NCBI GenBank assembly: GCA_020849795.1
Contig: JADZFR010000046.1
Location: 1-33,172, forward strand
Reading direction: 5' to 3'
Length of the DNA stretch: 33,172 nt
Source: Planctomycetota bacterium
GTDB taxonomy: Bacteria > Planctomycetota > UBA8742 > UBA2392
A program made the translations under genes and the position numbers. Shown one piece after another: positions 16,710-25,241 of the stretch (within the stretch, counting starts at the first letter, position 1; each line of letters opens with the position of its first letter). A model generated the notes under the pieces. It made no database searches and was not told where the DNA came from. It was given only the letters and a program-made list of their open reading frames with translations.

Positions 16710-16958
16710 ATGGAAGATGATCTCAAGCGGTTCGACATGGATGCCATCAGCGCGGCGTTTTACGACTTCATTTCGAGCGGGAAGCCCCAGCGGCTTGGCA
16801 AGTTTTTCAGGGACGCCAATGGCCTCCGCTGGCGGTACATCGCCAGAAAGAAGGACACCTACATCGCCAGTCACGGCGAGTACGGCGCGGTGATGGTCAT
16901 CGAAGGCCAAGATGACGGCACCTTCAAGGTAACCATTGAACTCAAGCGGGCGACTTGA
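16710..16958 (+). CDS. Small hypothetical protein
   Basis: An 82-residue protein begun at MEDDLKRFDMDAIS, chosen because AGGAG lies 7-8 bases upstream; an upstream GTG in frame at 16638 would translate through the terminator hairpin. It has a helical N-terminus and a beta-rich C-terminal half (WRYIARKKDTYIASHG...VMVIEGQ). No family recognised. The stop overlaps the TTG that may start the next frame (TTGA). Confidence 0.55.
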   Translation: MEDDLKRFDMDAISAAFYDFISSGKPQRLGKFFRDANGLRWRYIARKKDTYIASHGEYGAVMVIEGQDDGTFKVTIELKRAT

Positions 16959-17314
16959 CGGTCCACGGGCGCGTGGGCGACGAACGCCTCGCGCCTGAAA
17001 GCCCCAGAACCCGTCTAGGCACCTCGGCTCGCTTCGCTCGCCGAGGTGCGACACGCGCCCCCGCGCCTTTCAGGCGCGAGGCGTTCGTCGCCCACCTCAA
17101 GCACGCGAAGTTCAGGAGCAGAAGGAACGGCCACTCTGTCCCGGTGGAATTTCCTACCCGAAGGGCTTTGAAGAACTTTCAGCGGGCGACAAAGGAGGCT
17201 GCGGAAAAGATCGAGAACACCTTGGGCCTTACCGGCATCAGGGTCCATCACGTCGTGCGAGCCATCTTCCGAGCTTGGCTCGACAAGAAATTTCAGGTCA
17301 CTTTCACCAACTAA
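16955..17314 (+). CDS. Small basic hypothetical protein (start uncertain)
   Basis: The open frame from the TTG at 16955 is 119 residues, but its first half reads through a perfect 29-bp inverted repeat, and I doubt that part is translated. The convincing part runs from about 17100, and a GTG at 17144 would give 56 residues beginning VEFPTRRALKNFQRATK. That part has a strand followed by two helices (KEAAEKIEN..., VHHVVRAIFRAWLDKKF), which is compatible with a ribbon-helix-helix-like DNA-binding protein. No family is certain. It ends 13 bases before the next gene. Confidence 0.4.
   Translation: MTVHGRVGDERLAPESPRTRLGTSARFARRGATRAPAPFRREAFVAHLKHAKFRSRRNGHSVPVEFPTRRALKNFQRATKEAAEKIENTLGLTGIRVHHVVRAIFRAWLDKKFQVTFTN
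16973..17095. repeat. Perfect 29-bp inverted repeat with nested hairpin
   Basis: Arms at 16973-17001 and 17067-17095 are exact reverse complements (29 of 29). Inside the 65-base loop a second palindrome pairs GCACCTCGGC (17019-17028) with GCCGAGGTGC (17040-17049). No flanking target duplication or transposase is seen. The structure could be extruded as a cruciform or folded as RNA. Confidence 0.95.
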
Positions 17315-17327
17315 CGAAGGAGAAGCA

Positions 17328-18968
17328 ATGAACAAGGCTATGCAGGAAACCACGTTGGCGACTCAGGCGGATTTCCGCCCTGAGCTTCTGCTGACCGGCG
17401 CATTGGTTTCCGGCACGCATCCGGTCAGCAAGCCGGGTGGCCTGCTCAACCGCGTCTGGTTCCTGTTCGATCAGGCTCAGAACGGCAAGATCAGCACCGA
17501 CCGGGTGCGTGAAATTGCCGCGAGCTTGCCGAACCTGCGCCAGATCGTCGAGCAGTACATCGACCCGACCACCGGAAAACCGCGTGCCGAGTGCGCTGAC
17601 GGCGCAGTAGTTGCCATGACGGAGGAGACGGCATGTTTTGGCCGCAAGTGCGGCTTCGCTTCCGGCTGCTTCCTCCAGTGCAGTCTTGGCCCGAGCCACT
17701 CACAGGACGGCAAGCCGCTGGGCGCTGTGGGTAAGGCTCCGGCGTACAACACTGCCGGTCAGGCTCTCGGCCCTGAGCTTTACGACGGCGTGCTCAAGGT
17801 GGACGACACCGGCAAGCCGAGGGAGCCGCACCGTCACCGGGACAACTCGTGCCTCACGCTGAGTCTGTTCCTGCGACTGATCGGGGTGCCACCGGCTCCG
17901 ACTGCGCAGTTGGGTGACGCACTGTGGGACGTGCTCCCGCAGGCCCTGACGGCTGTGGAACAGGGTCTACAGGCCCAGCCGTTGCCCACACCGCAGGCTG
18001 CTGCTCCGGCTGCCCCGCCTGCTCAGGCACCGATGGCTCCACCGGCAGCACCGCCTCAGCAGATGCAACCGCCCGCACAGGCACCGATGGCTCCACCGGC
18101 TGCACCGCCTCAGCAGATGCAACCGCCTGCGCAGGCACCCCAAGCAGCACCCCAGCAGCAGCCGGTGACTCCGCCGTCCGGTCATGGTCTCCAGCCGATT
18201 TTCCCCGGCATCCAGTTGACCTACGACCAGATGTGCGAGTTGCACGCGATCATGTTCGTGCTGGAGCGTTCGCCGGTCAAACCCATGTCGGCGACCTCGA
18301 TCAAGAACATGGAGCAGCGCCACGCGGAGGCCAAGAAGACGGCCAACGCCATCGTCGCCGCTTGGCGCAAGACCGCCGAGGGCCGAGACCTCGTGATCGG
18401 CAAGGGCATCAGTGCAAGGCTCAAACCGGAGTTGTGGCCGCCCCACGTTCCCCAGCCCGCAGGCTACTACGCGACTGAGGCACAGGCCGCTGCTTCCCCG
18501 GCTCCCGCAGCACCGCAGACCGTGGCTGTGCAGCCACAGGCACCTGCAAGGCCAGCGCAGAAGATCGACAGCAACGAAGCTGCGCCGGTCGTACCTTCAC
18601 CGCATGGTGGCCCGGTCGATATTCGGACGGTCACTCTGGACCCGGAATCAAAGGAGGCCCTCAAGGCGCACACCGAGGCTATGAACAATCTCGCTGCCGC
18701 GCTGCGAGGAGCGACCTTTCAAGGAGCACGGCAAGACGGAGGAAATTCAGGCGGGGCTCACCAACCTGTCCAACCTGCTGCTCCGGTTCACCAGCCTGCC
18801 CCAGCAGGGCCGCCGCAGTTCCAAGCACCAGCCGGAGCCCCAGCCGCTCCCCCAGCCCCAAGCTACCCCCAGCACGGAGCCCCAGCAGCCCCTCCTCCAC
18901 CCCCCGGTTTCAGCCCCGCAGGTGGGTTCCAGCCTCCCCCCGCCCCCGCCGCTCCACCAACAGGGTGA
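17328..18968 (+). CDS. Pro/Ala/Gln-rich hypothetical protein, probably frameshifted near its 3' end
   Basis: A 546-residue frame with GGAG 6 bases before the ATG. Residues 1-200 form a folded domain of unknown type with a cysteine cluster (CFGRKCGFASGCFLQC at about 101-116) that could hold a metal or Fe-S centre. Then come a Pro/Ala/Gln linker with an 18-residue tandem repeat (about 234-269), a second helical domain (about 285-380), a further Pro/Ala linker, and an Asp/Glu-Ala helix ending in HTEAMNNLAAALR. After about base 18710 this frame loses the usual G/C third positions, while the +1 frame keeps them and ends in a 4-base overlap with the next gene. The true C-terminus is therefore likely in the +1 frame. 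Family not recognised. Confidence 0.65.
   Translation: MNKAMQETTLATQADFRPELLLTGALVSGTHPVSKPGGLLNRVWFLFDQAQNGKISTDRVREIAASLPNLRQIVEQYIDPTTGKPRAECADGAVVAMTEETACFGRKCGFASGCFLQCSLGPSHSQDGKPLGAVGKAPAYNTAGQALGPELYDGVLKVDDTGKPREPHRHRDNSCLTLSLFLRLIGVPPAPTAQLGDALWDVLPQALTAVEQGLQAQPLPTPQAAAPAAPPAQAPMAPPAAPPQQMQPPAQAPMAPPAAPPQQMQPPAQAPQAAPQQQPVTPPSGHGLQPIFPGIQLTYDQMCELHAIMFVLERSPVKPMSATSIKNMEQRHAEAKKTANAIVAAWRKTAEGRDLVIGKGISARLKPELWPPHVPQPAGYYATEAQAAASPAPAAPQTVAVQPQAPARPAQKIDSNEAAPVVPSPHGGPVDIRTVTLDPESKEALKAHTEAMNNLAAALRGATFQGARQDGGNSGGAHQPVQPAAPVHQPAPAGPPQFQAPAGAPAAPPAPSYPQHGAPAAPPPPPGFSPAGGFQPPPAPAAPPTG
18027..18134 (+). repeat. Two tandem 54-bp repeats in the Pro/Ala/Gln-rich gene
   Basis: Units at 18027-18080 and 18081-18134 differ at only a few third-position bases and encode the same 18 residues (APMAPPAAPPQQMQPPAQ) twice. 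Confidence 0.92.
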
Positions 18969-19062
18969 CAAACGCGCAGAAGAGTTTCTGTCCTTGAAGC
19001 CCGGAGAATGCGTCGTGCTGGGTACGTTCACAATGACCGTTTCACGATGGAGGAAGCCATGA
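18685..19062 (+). other. +1-frame 3' segment of the Pro/Ala/Gln-rich gene
   Basis: In the +1 frame, open from 18685 to the TGA at 19060-19062, the sequence reads PFKEHGKTEEIQAGL, LTNLSNLLLRF, a Pro/Gln linker, then EEFLSLKPGECVVLGTF. Third positions are nearly all G or C, unlike the annotated frame over the same bases. There is no ATG, GTG or TTG at its beginning, but its stop overlaps the next gene's ATG (ATGA). It looks like the true C-terminus, reached by a +1 shift at about 18705-18720 or lost by an indel. Confidence 0.6.
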
Positions 19063-20027
19063 GTCGCCAAGTCACAGCATTTCGCCTTCTGGTCGAACGC
19101 CCAATCGCAAAGCGGTTCGGCCAAGCGACCGTCGGCATGAAGGCTGCACAGATTGCGTTGCATCTGAAAAGCGTGTTGGCCGCTGCCCTCATCAATCCCA
19201 GTTTTCTTCTGCCGAGCATCTCCAGCGGAAGGGCGCTTTCGCTCCAGCTTGGGAAACTGCGAGGCAACCAGAGGCCGGTGTTGATGGCGGTCTACTGCAA
19301 CGACAGTCAGGAACGTGACTCGCTTCGTCGCCTGCTGCTCGCGTTGACTTCGGAAGTGGCTGGCCTCGTGGGTGGCCCGGTGCTGCCCGACGCATCATCG
19401 GTTTTCCGGGCGTTGCTTGCCGAGTGGCTGAGCATCTCCGCCCTAAATCAACCTGACGAACTAGAGGAACAGGCCCGGACTTCGACAGAGTCTCGCTCAG
19501 CACGACGCAGGAAGCTTGGGTCAGTGAAGCCTTCCCGGAAGTCACTCTCATCGAGCAAAGTGCAGCGTCGGCAGAAGCCGTATGGATGGACGAGGGGCGA
19601 GGGCAAGGCACTACCGCATCCCGATTATCCTGACGTGTCGGCGGTGCCGGTGAACTGGCGACCGGGAGCAAAGGGCCGACCTCCACGCGGGGCCACGCAA
19701 AGCGAGGATGGAAGCTGGATGTTACCGGCAGGGTTCCGGCTGATTGAGGGACGGGTTCACATGCCATTGGCGCTCTTCCGTGAGGCCGACTCAAAGCGGA
19801 AAGCCAAGCGGAAGACGAGCAAGCAGAGGAGGCGACCTAGCACCAAGCCCGTTCAACGTGGTGTCAGGCCCAAGGAGACTCCCAGCGAGGAAACATCACG
19901 CCTTCGGCAAACGCCTGAACAACCCGAGTCTTCGTCGCTCAGGATGCCCACAGAACCACCGTCGCCTCCTGAACAGGAGACTCCTGTGGAAGGCAACTCC
20001 ACAGAGCCTTCTGGAGAGCCGCCGTAG
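19059..20027 (+). CDS. Basic hypothetical protein with Ser/Arg/Pro-rich tail
   Basis: A 322-residue protein begun at the ATG at 19059 (GGAGG 5 bases upstream), which overlaps the TGA of the +1 frame before it. Residues 1-145 are a globular, mostly helical domain (VTAFRLLVERPIAKRFG, then LLLALTSEVAGLVGG). The remainder is rich in Arg, Lys, Ser and Pro, contains a compact segment around YPDVSAVPVNWRPGAKG and EDGSWMLPAGFRLIEG, and ends in a disordered Pro/Glu/Ser tail. It may bind nucleic acid. No signal peptide or transmembrane segment. It is the last gene before the tRNA junction. Family not recognised. Confidence 0.6.
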   Translation: MSRQVTAFRLLVERPIAKRFGQATVGMKAAQIALHLKSVLAAALINPSFLLPSISSGRALSLQLGKLRGNQRPVLMAVYCNDSQERDSLRRLLLALTSEVAGLVGGPVLPDASSVFRALLAEWLSISALNQPDELEEQARTSTESRSARRRKLGSVKPSRKSLSSSKVQRRQKPYGWTRGEGKALPHPDYPDVSAVPVNWRPGAKGRPPRGATQSEDGSWMLPAGFRLIEGRVHMPLALFREADSKRKAKRKTSKQRRRPSTKPVQRGVRPKETPSEETSRLRQTPEQPESSSLRMPTEPPSPPEQETPVEGNSTEPSGEPP

Positions 20028-20170
20028 CGTTTGAGACTCGCTGAAAAAGTTCCGACTTCGGCATGTCTGCCCAGCTTGGCAGAGCCGGGCACAGTTCAGC
20101 GGGTCACGACTCCGCCATCCAACCTCGGCAATCGCGCCAGAAGGTGTCTCCGCTGGCGCGAGCCGCAAAC

Positions 20171-20193
20171 CTTGTACCCACTTCTTGTACCCA
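20171..20193. repeat. Tandem CTTGTACCCA repeats near the island end
   Basis: CTTGTACCCA occurs at 20171-20180 and 20184-20193 (13-base period), about 70 bases inside the tRNA 3' end. Short direct repeats at this distance from an attachment core are typical of integrase arm-type binding sites (inference). Confidence 0.5.
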
Positions 20194-20225
20194 AGCGGAC
20201 TTTTCGATGATTTTCCCTAAACGCA

Positions 20226-20256
20226 AACCGCCTCCAGAGTGGCTCTGGAGGCGGTT
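20226..20256 (-). terminator. Strong hairpin downstream of tRNA-Arg
   Basis: A perfect 14-bp stem (20226-20239 with 20243-20256) and a 3-base loop, 8 bases past the tRNA 3' end. Read on the plus strand the stem is followed by TTCTTT, so it may also stop island transcripts. Confidence 0.7.
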
Positions 20257-20263
20257 CTTTAGC

Positions 20264-20339
20264 TGGTACACCCGGCACGAGTCGAACGTGCAACCTTCTG
20301 ATCCGTAGTCAGATGCTCTATCCATTGAGCTACGGGTGC
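20264..20339 (-). tRNA. tRNA-Arg (anticodon ACG)
   Basis: 76 bases fold as a complete cloverleaf. The acceptor stem is GCACCCG with CGGGTGT (closing G-U pair), the D arm contains AGCTCAATGGATAGAGC, the anticodon stem-loop is TCTGA-CTACGGA-TCAGA with anticodon ACG, and the T arm has GTTCGACTC. The CCA end is encoded. The gene is transcribed towards the island, and its 3' end is the probable attachment site: sequence to the left is cargo-like, to the right chromosomal. Confidence 0.96.
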
Positions 20340-20377
20340 GTGGTTTTGCTGCCTTTGCGCCGTTTTGCGCGAGGCAA

Positions 20378-20406
20378 CCGATACCGCTGTCTTTCCGTGT
20401 TGTCAA
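20378..20406 (-). promoter_or_regulatory. Probable promoter of tRNA-Arg
   Basis: On the minus strand TTGACA (20406-20401) is followed after 17 bases by TATCGG (20383-20378) and a GC-rich discriminator, placing transcription start about 30 bases before the tRNA. The -35 is perfect and the -10 is weak. Confidence 0.5.
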
Positions 20407-20479
20407 TGGGGCGGCGCGCGGCTGCTGGCGTGGCCCGCCGGGCGCGAGGCCGCTTGGGGTGGGCACTGTGCGGCTTGTG

Positions 20480-20507
20480 TTGACGCACCCCCTTTGTGCT
20501 GAATAAT
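20480..20507 (+). promoter_or_regulatory. Probable promoter of the receiver-kinase gene
   Basis: TTGACG (20480-20485), a 16-base spacer and AATAAT (20502-20507). The predicted start of transcription is at about 20514, which coincides with the ATG, so the mRNA may be leaderless. Confidence 0.5.
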
Positions 20508-20513
20508 GAAGTT

Positions 20514-21815
20514 ATGCCTGACCGCATTCTTGTCGCCGACGACTCGCGTGAATTGCGCACTGTGCTTTCGGCCCAGCTTCGCAAGCTCGGGTTTGACGTG
20601 CAGATCGCCGTGGACGGCATTGACGCGCTGGACAAGGCCCGCAGCTTCAAGCCGCATCTGGTCATCATGGACATCCAGATGCCCAAGATGGACGGGTTGG
20701 CGGCGACCAAAAAGATGCGCGAGTCGCCGGACATGGCGCACACGCCCATCATCCTGCTGTCGCTGCTGGGCGAAGAGCAAGACGTGGTCGAGGGCATTGA
20801 AGCCGGCGCCGACGAGTACCTGGTCAAGCCGTTCCGGCAGGGTGAACTTGCGGCCAAGGTTCGCATTCTGCTGCGGCGCAGCTCATTGAGTTCGCGCAAG
20901 CTCGATGAAACCACGGTGGCGGGGCTTGAAGCGCAAGAAGAGACCGACGCTCTGCGGCGCTTCAAAGAAACCGGGCAGATTGTCAGCAAAGATTTCGCCG
21001 GCTTCACCATCATCGACAAGCTGGGGCAGGGCGGCACGTCAACGGTGTACCGCGCGATGGAGCCGGTGAACCTGAAGCCGGTTGCGCTGAAGATCATCAG
21101 CCCGTTTGCCGCGATGAAAGAGGGTTTTCTCAAGCGCCTGGCGCGGAGCAACGAAATCAGCGTCAAGCTGGTGCACCCGCACATCGTGCGCACCTTCACG
21201 ATGGGCGAATACCAGGGCGTGCACTTCATGGTGCAAGAGCTGGTTGAGGGCCACGTGCTTGACCACTTCGTGCACATGGAAATCAAGCTGCCGGAGGCCA
21301 AGGCGCGCCGCTATCTGCTGCATGTGGCCGAGGCGCTGCACTATCTTGAAGAAAAGGGCTTGCTGCACCGCGACATCAAGCCGGGCAACATTTACGTCAG
21401 TCAATCGGACGCGGCGAAACTGGGCGACTTCGGGTTGACGCGCCTGCAGGACGACACGGGCCAGACCGCCGAAGGCTACCTGCTGGGCACGCCGCACTAC
21501 ATCAGCCCCGAGCAGGCCAACGGCGACAAGAACCTGGATATCCGCAGCGACATGTACAGCGCCGGCGCGACGATCTTTCATCTGCTGAGCGGCACCCCGG
21601 TGTTCCCCGGCGACAACCTGCAGCAGGTAGTGCTCGCGCACCTGACTAAAGACCCGCCGCCGCTGGCGACGCTGGCGCCCGAGATTTCGCCCGAGTTCTG
21701 CGCGCTGGTGGACACCCTGGTGCAGCGCGAACGTGACCGGCGTCCGAAAGGTGCTGCGGCGCTGATCGACGCGATCAACCACCTGCCGCCTCTGCCGGGC
21801 CCACAGGCCGGATGA
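20514..21815 (+). CDS. Response regulator receiver-Hanks-type Ser/Thr protein kinase hybrid
   Basis: A 433-residue protein. The receiver domain (1-120) has the acidic pocket Asp9/Asp10, phosphorylatable Asp53 and Lys105. After a linker, a eukaryotic-like kinase domain follows: Gly-loop GQGGTSTV at 171-178, Lys193 in VALKII, catalytic HRDIKPGN with Asp287 and Asn292, DFG at 305-307 and [10 protein letters not shown]. All key residues are intact, and there is no membrane segment, so this is a cytoplasmic kinase probably switched by a two-component phosphorelay. The start has no good ribosome site but lies where transcription may begin. Its stop overlaps the next gene by 4 bases, linking signalling to a sugar-nucleotide enzyme. 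Confidence 0.93.
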   Translation: MPDRILVADDSRELRTVLSAQLRKLGFDVQIAVDGIDALDKARSFKPHLVIMDIQMPKMDGLAATKKMRESPDMAHTPIILLSLLGEEQDVVEGIEAGADEYLVKPFRQGELAAKVRILLRRSSLSSRKLDETTVAGLEAQEETDALRRFKETGQIVSKDFAGFTIIDKLGQGGTSTVYRAMEPVNLKPVALKIISPFAAMKEGFLKRLARSNEISVKLVHPHIVRTFTMGEYQGVHFMVQELVEGHVLDHFVHMEIKLPEAKARRYLLHVAEALHYLEEKGLLHRDIKPGNIYVSQSDAAKLGDFGLTRLQDDTGQTAEGYLLGTPHYISPEQANGDKNLDIRSDMYSAGATIFHLLSGTPVFPGDNLQQVVLAHLTKDPPPLATLAPEISPEFCALVDTLVQRERDRRPKGAAALIDAINHLPPLPGPQAG

Positions 21816-22753
21816 TGCTGAACCTGCCTGACCAGCGCATACTCGTGACCGGCGGCGCGGGCTTTCTGGGCCGCCACGTGTGCGAGTTGCTGCGTGAGCG
21901 CGGCTGCCGCAACCTGTTCACGCCGCGCAGCGCAGACTACGACCTGGTGGACCGCGCCGCTGTGCGCCGCATGCTGACGGTGTTCAAGCCGACGCTGGTG
22001 ATTCACCTGGCGGCGCGGGTGGGAGGCATCGGCGCGAACCGCGACAACCCCGGCCTGTTCTTTCACGACAACCTGGCGATGGGCCTGCACATGATTGAGG
22101 AGTCGCGGCTTGCCGGCGTGGGCAAGTTCGTGCAACTGGGCACGGTGTGCGCGTACCCGAAGTTCACGCCGGTGCCGTTTCGTGAGGATGCGCTGTGGGA
22201 CGGCTTTCCGGAAGAAACGAACGCGCCTTACGGCATCGCCAAGAAGTCGCTGCTGGTGATGTTGCAGTCGTACCGCGCGCAGTACGGGTTTCGCGGCGTG
22301 TACCTGCTGCCCGTGAACCTGTACGGGCCCGGCGACAACTTTGACGCCGCAAGCGGCCACGTGATCCCGGCGCTGATTCGCAAATTCTGCGCGGGCGGCG
22401 AGCGCGTGGAGGTGTGGGGCGACGGCACGCCCACCCGCGAGTTTCTGTACGTGCGCGATTGCGCACAGGGCATTGTCGCCGCGTGCGAGCGCTATGATGG
22501 CGCCGCGCCGATCAACCTGGGCAGCGGCGAGGAAATCAGCATCAAAGACCTTGCCCTGAAAATTCGCGAACTGACCGGCAGTACCGCCGAACTGAAGTTC
22601 GACGCAAGCAAGCCCAACGGCCAGCCGCGCCGCACGCTTGACACGTCAAGGGCCGAGCTGGATTTGGGCTGGCGCGCACTGACGCCGTTTGACGAAGGGC
22701 TGCGCAAGACAGTCGCATGGTGGCAGGCGCAGGCGGCAGAGCAGCGTCGCTGA
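21812..22753 (+). CDS. fcl: GDP-L-fucose synthase-type NAD-dependent epimerase
   Basis: A 313-residue extended short-chain dehydrogenase/reductase, the normal length for WcaG/Fcl. The dinucleotide-binding GGAGFLG is at 14-20, [15 protein letters not shown] at 67-80 is characteristic of GDP-fucose synthases, GTVCAYPKF replaces the usual SSCIYP, and the catalytic pair is Tyr140 and Lys144. It converts GDP-4-keto-6-deoxymannose to GDP-L-fucose for surface polysaccharide. Two ATGs at 21812 and 21815 are possible; the first overlaps the kinase stop (ATGA). No GDP-mannose dehydratase lies next to it, so the substrate could be a related sugar nucleotide. Confidence 0.88.
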   Translation: MMLNLPDQRILVTGGAGFLGRHVCELLRERGCRNLFTPRSADYDLVDRAAVRRMLTVFKPTLVIHLAARVGGIGANRDNPGLFFHDNLAMGLHMIEESRLAGVGKFVQLGTVCAYPKFTPVPFREDALWDGFPEETNAPYGIAKKSLLVMLQSYRAQYGFRGVYLLPVNLYGPGDNFDAASGHVIPALIRKFCAGGERVEVWGDGTPTREFLYVRDCAQGIVAACERYDGAAPINLGSGEEISIKDLALKIRELTGSTAELKFDASKPNGQPRRTLDTSRAELDLGWRALTPFDEGLRKTVAWWQAQAAEQRR

Positions 22754-22759
22754 CACCTG

Positions 22760-24841
22760 TCAGGAGGCTGCCAGCGCACTTTGAAGGCTGACCACGTCGG
22801 TCACCGGCGCTTTGCAAGTGTAGCCTTCGCACACATAAGCCGTGGCCTTGCCGTCTTTCATGTCCTGCGCGGCGACGCCGGGAATGAGCTTCTCAATGTC
22901 TCCTCCCGGTTCATGCATCACGAGCAGCGTGCGCGGGTGCGGGTTGCGGCGCGCGGCATTCAGCATCTCCTGCGCCTGCTTGGTGTCCTTGGCGGCGATG
23001 ACAACTTCGCGCGTCGGCCAGACCAGCCACTCCAGCGCCAGCAACGCATAGCCGTGGGCGGCGGGCATGGCCGTGATGCCCGCAGACATCGACTTGAGAA
23101 TGCGCCCGGACGCTTGCACGTACTCGTCGCGCTGCAGCAGGCGCCCCAGCCGGACCAGGGCCAGCGCCGCCGCCGAGTTGGCGCTTGGGATCGCGCCGTC
23201 GTGCGTTTCACGGTGCGGCGCGATCATCTCGTCCTCTTCGTCGCTGCCGGCAAGATGCAGCAGCCCTTCGGTTTCGCGATAGAAAAGGCGCAACATGTCA
23301 GCCGCAAGCCGGTCGGCTTGCCGCAGCCGCGCGACATTGAAATCCGCCTGGTACAGCGCGATCAATCCGTTGACCAGAAACGCGTAATCCTGCGCAAAGG
23401 CCTTGATGCCGGCTTTGCCCTTGCGGTAGCGGTGCAGCAGGCGGCTGTTGTCGATCAACCGTTCCAGGATGAAGTCTGCGGCCTGCTGCGCGGTGCGAAG
23501 GAATTCGGGCTCGTGCAGCACGGCGCCGGCGCGGGCCAGGGCGCCGATCATCAGGCCGTTCCAGTCGGTCAATACTTTGTCATCGAGAAGCGGGCGCACG
23601 CGCTTTGCGCGCACGTCAAACAGCGTCTTGCGCCAAGCAGCGACCTTGGCGCGCAGGGCGTCCTCGGTCAGGTCGCGCTGCTTTGCGCTTTCGGCAAGGC
23701 TTCGCGGCAGGTGCAGGATGTTGGCGCCGGTGACTTCGTGCGTGGCTTCGTCGCGGTAAGTGCCGCTATCGGTGGCGCCCCAGACGAAGGCTGCCAGCTC
23801 GGCGTCGGCGCCGAGGTGGTGCTTCAGTTCGGCGATAGTCCAGACATAGAACTTGCCTTCTTCGCCCTCGCTGTCGGCGTCTTCGGCTGAGTGAAATGCT
23901 CCGCCTTCGTCGCGCAGGTCGCGCAGCACGTAACCGGCAACGTCGCGCACCACGGCGGCATGGGTCTCGTCGCCGGTCATCAGCCACGCGTCGAGGCTGG
24001 CCTCGATCATCAGCGCGTTGTCGTAGAGCATCTTTTCAAAGTGCGGCGTCAGCCATTCGCGGTCGGTGCTGTAGCGGTGAAAGCCGCCGCCCACGTGGTC
24101 GTGCAAGCCGCCGCGGGCCATGTTGTCAAGCGTGAACGTGGCCATACGCAAGGCTTCGGTGTCGCCGGTGTGCTGGGCAAAGTGCAGCAGCGCCTGCACG
24201 CGGTGCGGCGTGGGGAACTTGGGCGCGCCGTCAAATCCGCCATAGCGCGCGTCAAAGCGCATCGCGTGGTGCTTCACGTTTTCGCGCAGTGTTGTCTCTG
24301 TCAGCTCGGCACCGGCGCCTGGCGCGCCCTGCTGCCGCAGCCAGTCGGTCAGGTGCGTGGCCTGTTCCATCACGCGCGCGCGGTCGGTCTTCCAGAGCTC
24401 AGCCAGCTTGGCCAGCACGGTCATGAACCCGGTGCGGCCCCACTTGTCGTCGGGAGGAAAGTACGTGCCCGCGGTTACGGGCTGGCGCCGGGGGGTCAGC
24501 CATACGCTCATTGGCCAGCCGCCGCGGCCTTCGTTCAGGGCCTGGGTGACGGCCATGTACACGGCGTCGATGTCGGGTCGCTCTTCGCGGTCGACCTTAA
24601 TCGGCACGAAGTTGGCATTCAGGAACTCGGCGATGCGCTGGTTCTCGAACGATTCGCGCTCCATCACGTGGCACCAGTGGCAGGTGGCATACCCGATGGA
24701 GAGGAACACGAGCTTGTCTTCGCGAGCGGCTTTGTCGAACGCGGCCTCGCCCCATGGCATCCAGTCCACGGGATTGTGCGCGTGCTGCAGCAGGTAGGGG
24801 CTGGCTTCGTGGATCAGCGCGTTGGGCTTGTGTTCCGTCAT
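22760..24841 (-). CDS. Thioredoxin-domain DUF255 protein (YyaL/SSP411 family)
   Basis: A 693-residue protein from the ATG at 24841 (AAGGAC upstream); an upstream extension overlaps the divergent TfoX gene and is not needed. It shows the family signature from its N-terminus: [21 protein letters not shown], then a thioredoxin fold with CHWC (Cys54, Cys57) and [13 protein letters not shown], followed by a large (alpha/alpha)6-barrel-like part with [20 protein letters not shown]. Length and layout are those of full-length members. The biochemical role of this widespread family is not settled; redox or N-acylglucosamine-epimerase-like activities have been proposed. It converges with the fcl gene, with only 6 bases between stops. 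Confidence 0.93.
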   Translation of the reverse strand: MTEHKPNALIHEASPYLLQHAHNPVDWMPWGEAAFDKAAREDKLVFLSIGYATCHWCHVMERESFENQRIAEFLNANFVPIKVDREERPDIDAVYMAVTQALNEGRGGWPMSVWLTPRRQPVTAGTYFPPDDKWGRTGFMTVLAKLAELWKTDRARVMEQATHLTDWLRQQGAPGAGAELTETTLRENVKHHAMRFDARYGGFDGAPKFPTPHRVQALLHFAQHTGDTEALRMATFTLDNMARGGLHDHVGGGFHRYSTDREWLTPHFEKMLYDNALMIEASLDAWLMTGDETHAAVVRDVAGYVLRDLRDEGGAFHSAEDADSEGEEGKFYVWTIAELKHHLGADAELAAFVWGATDSGTYRDEATHEVTGANILHLPRSLAESAKQRDLTEDALRAKVAAWRKTLFDVRAKRVRPLLDDKVLTDWNGLMIGALARAGAVLHEPEFLRTAQQAADFILERLIDNSRLLHRYRKGKAGIKAFAQDYAFLVNGLIALYQADFNVARLRQADRLAADMLRLFYRETEGLLHLAGSDEEDEMIAPHRETHDGAIPSANSAAALALVRLGRLLQRDEYVQASGRILKSMSAGITAMPAAHGYALLALEWLVWPTREVVIAAKDTKQAQEMLNAARRNPHPRTLLVMHEPGGDIEKLIPGVAAQDMKDGKATAYVCEGYTCKAPVTDVVSLQSALAAS

Positions 24842-24890
24842 GGCGTCCTTTGCGGCAGATGGCGCGGGGGCCGATGCTAACATGCCGAAC

Positions 24891-25241
24891 ATGGCCGTCA
24901 GTGACGAGTTCCTGCAGTACGTGTGCGATCAACTGCACAGGGTCGGCAGCGTGAGCACGCGCCGCATGTTCGGCGGCGCGGGCATCTACTTTCAGGACAG
25001 GTTCTTCGCGCTGGTCGACAACAACGAGCTGTTCTTCAAAGTCAACGACGCCAACCGCCCGCGCTTCGAGCAAGCCGGTTCAAGCCCGTTTGAACCCACG
25101 CCCGGCCACGTCATGAAAGGCTACATGAGCGTGCCAGCCGACGTGCTGGAGAGCGCATCAACTCTGGCCGAGTGGGCGCAGGGTGCGCTGGCGGCAGCGC
25201 GTACCAGGCCAGTCAAGAAGAGCGCGCGCAAGCGCGGGTGA
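24891..25241 (+). CDS. TfoX N-terminal domain family protein
   Basis: A 116-residue protein. The ATG at 24891 gives [15 protein letters not shown], the usual family start; an ATG at 24882 is an alternative. [15 protein letters not shown] and [15 protein letters not shown] are typical of the TfoX_N domain. The C-terminal TfoX domain is absent, as in many stand-alone members, and a Lys/Arg tail ends the protein. TfoX/Sxy proteins regulate competence in gamma-proteobacteria, but single-domain members elsewhere have no established role. It is divergent from the DUF255 gene and abuts the stop of the M16 gene with no gap. Confidence 0.88.
   Translation: MAVSDEFLQYVCDQLHRVGSVSTRRMFGGAGIYFQDRFFALVDNNELFFKVNDANRPRFEQAGSSPFEPTPGHVMKGYMSVPADVLESASTLAEWAQGALAAARTRPVKKSARKRG

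Noticed and set aside
16955..17100. Coding function of the first half of the 119-residue frame
   Set aside because: This part is the inverted repeat read as codons; translation from 16955 is possible but not supported by composition.
20063..20308. 81-residue plus-strand frame reaching into the tRNA
   Set aside because: It runs through the terminator hairpin and tRNA antisense; no protein similarity seen.
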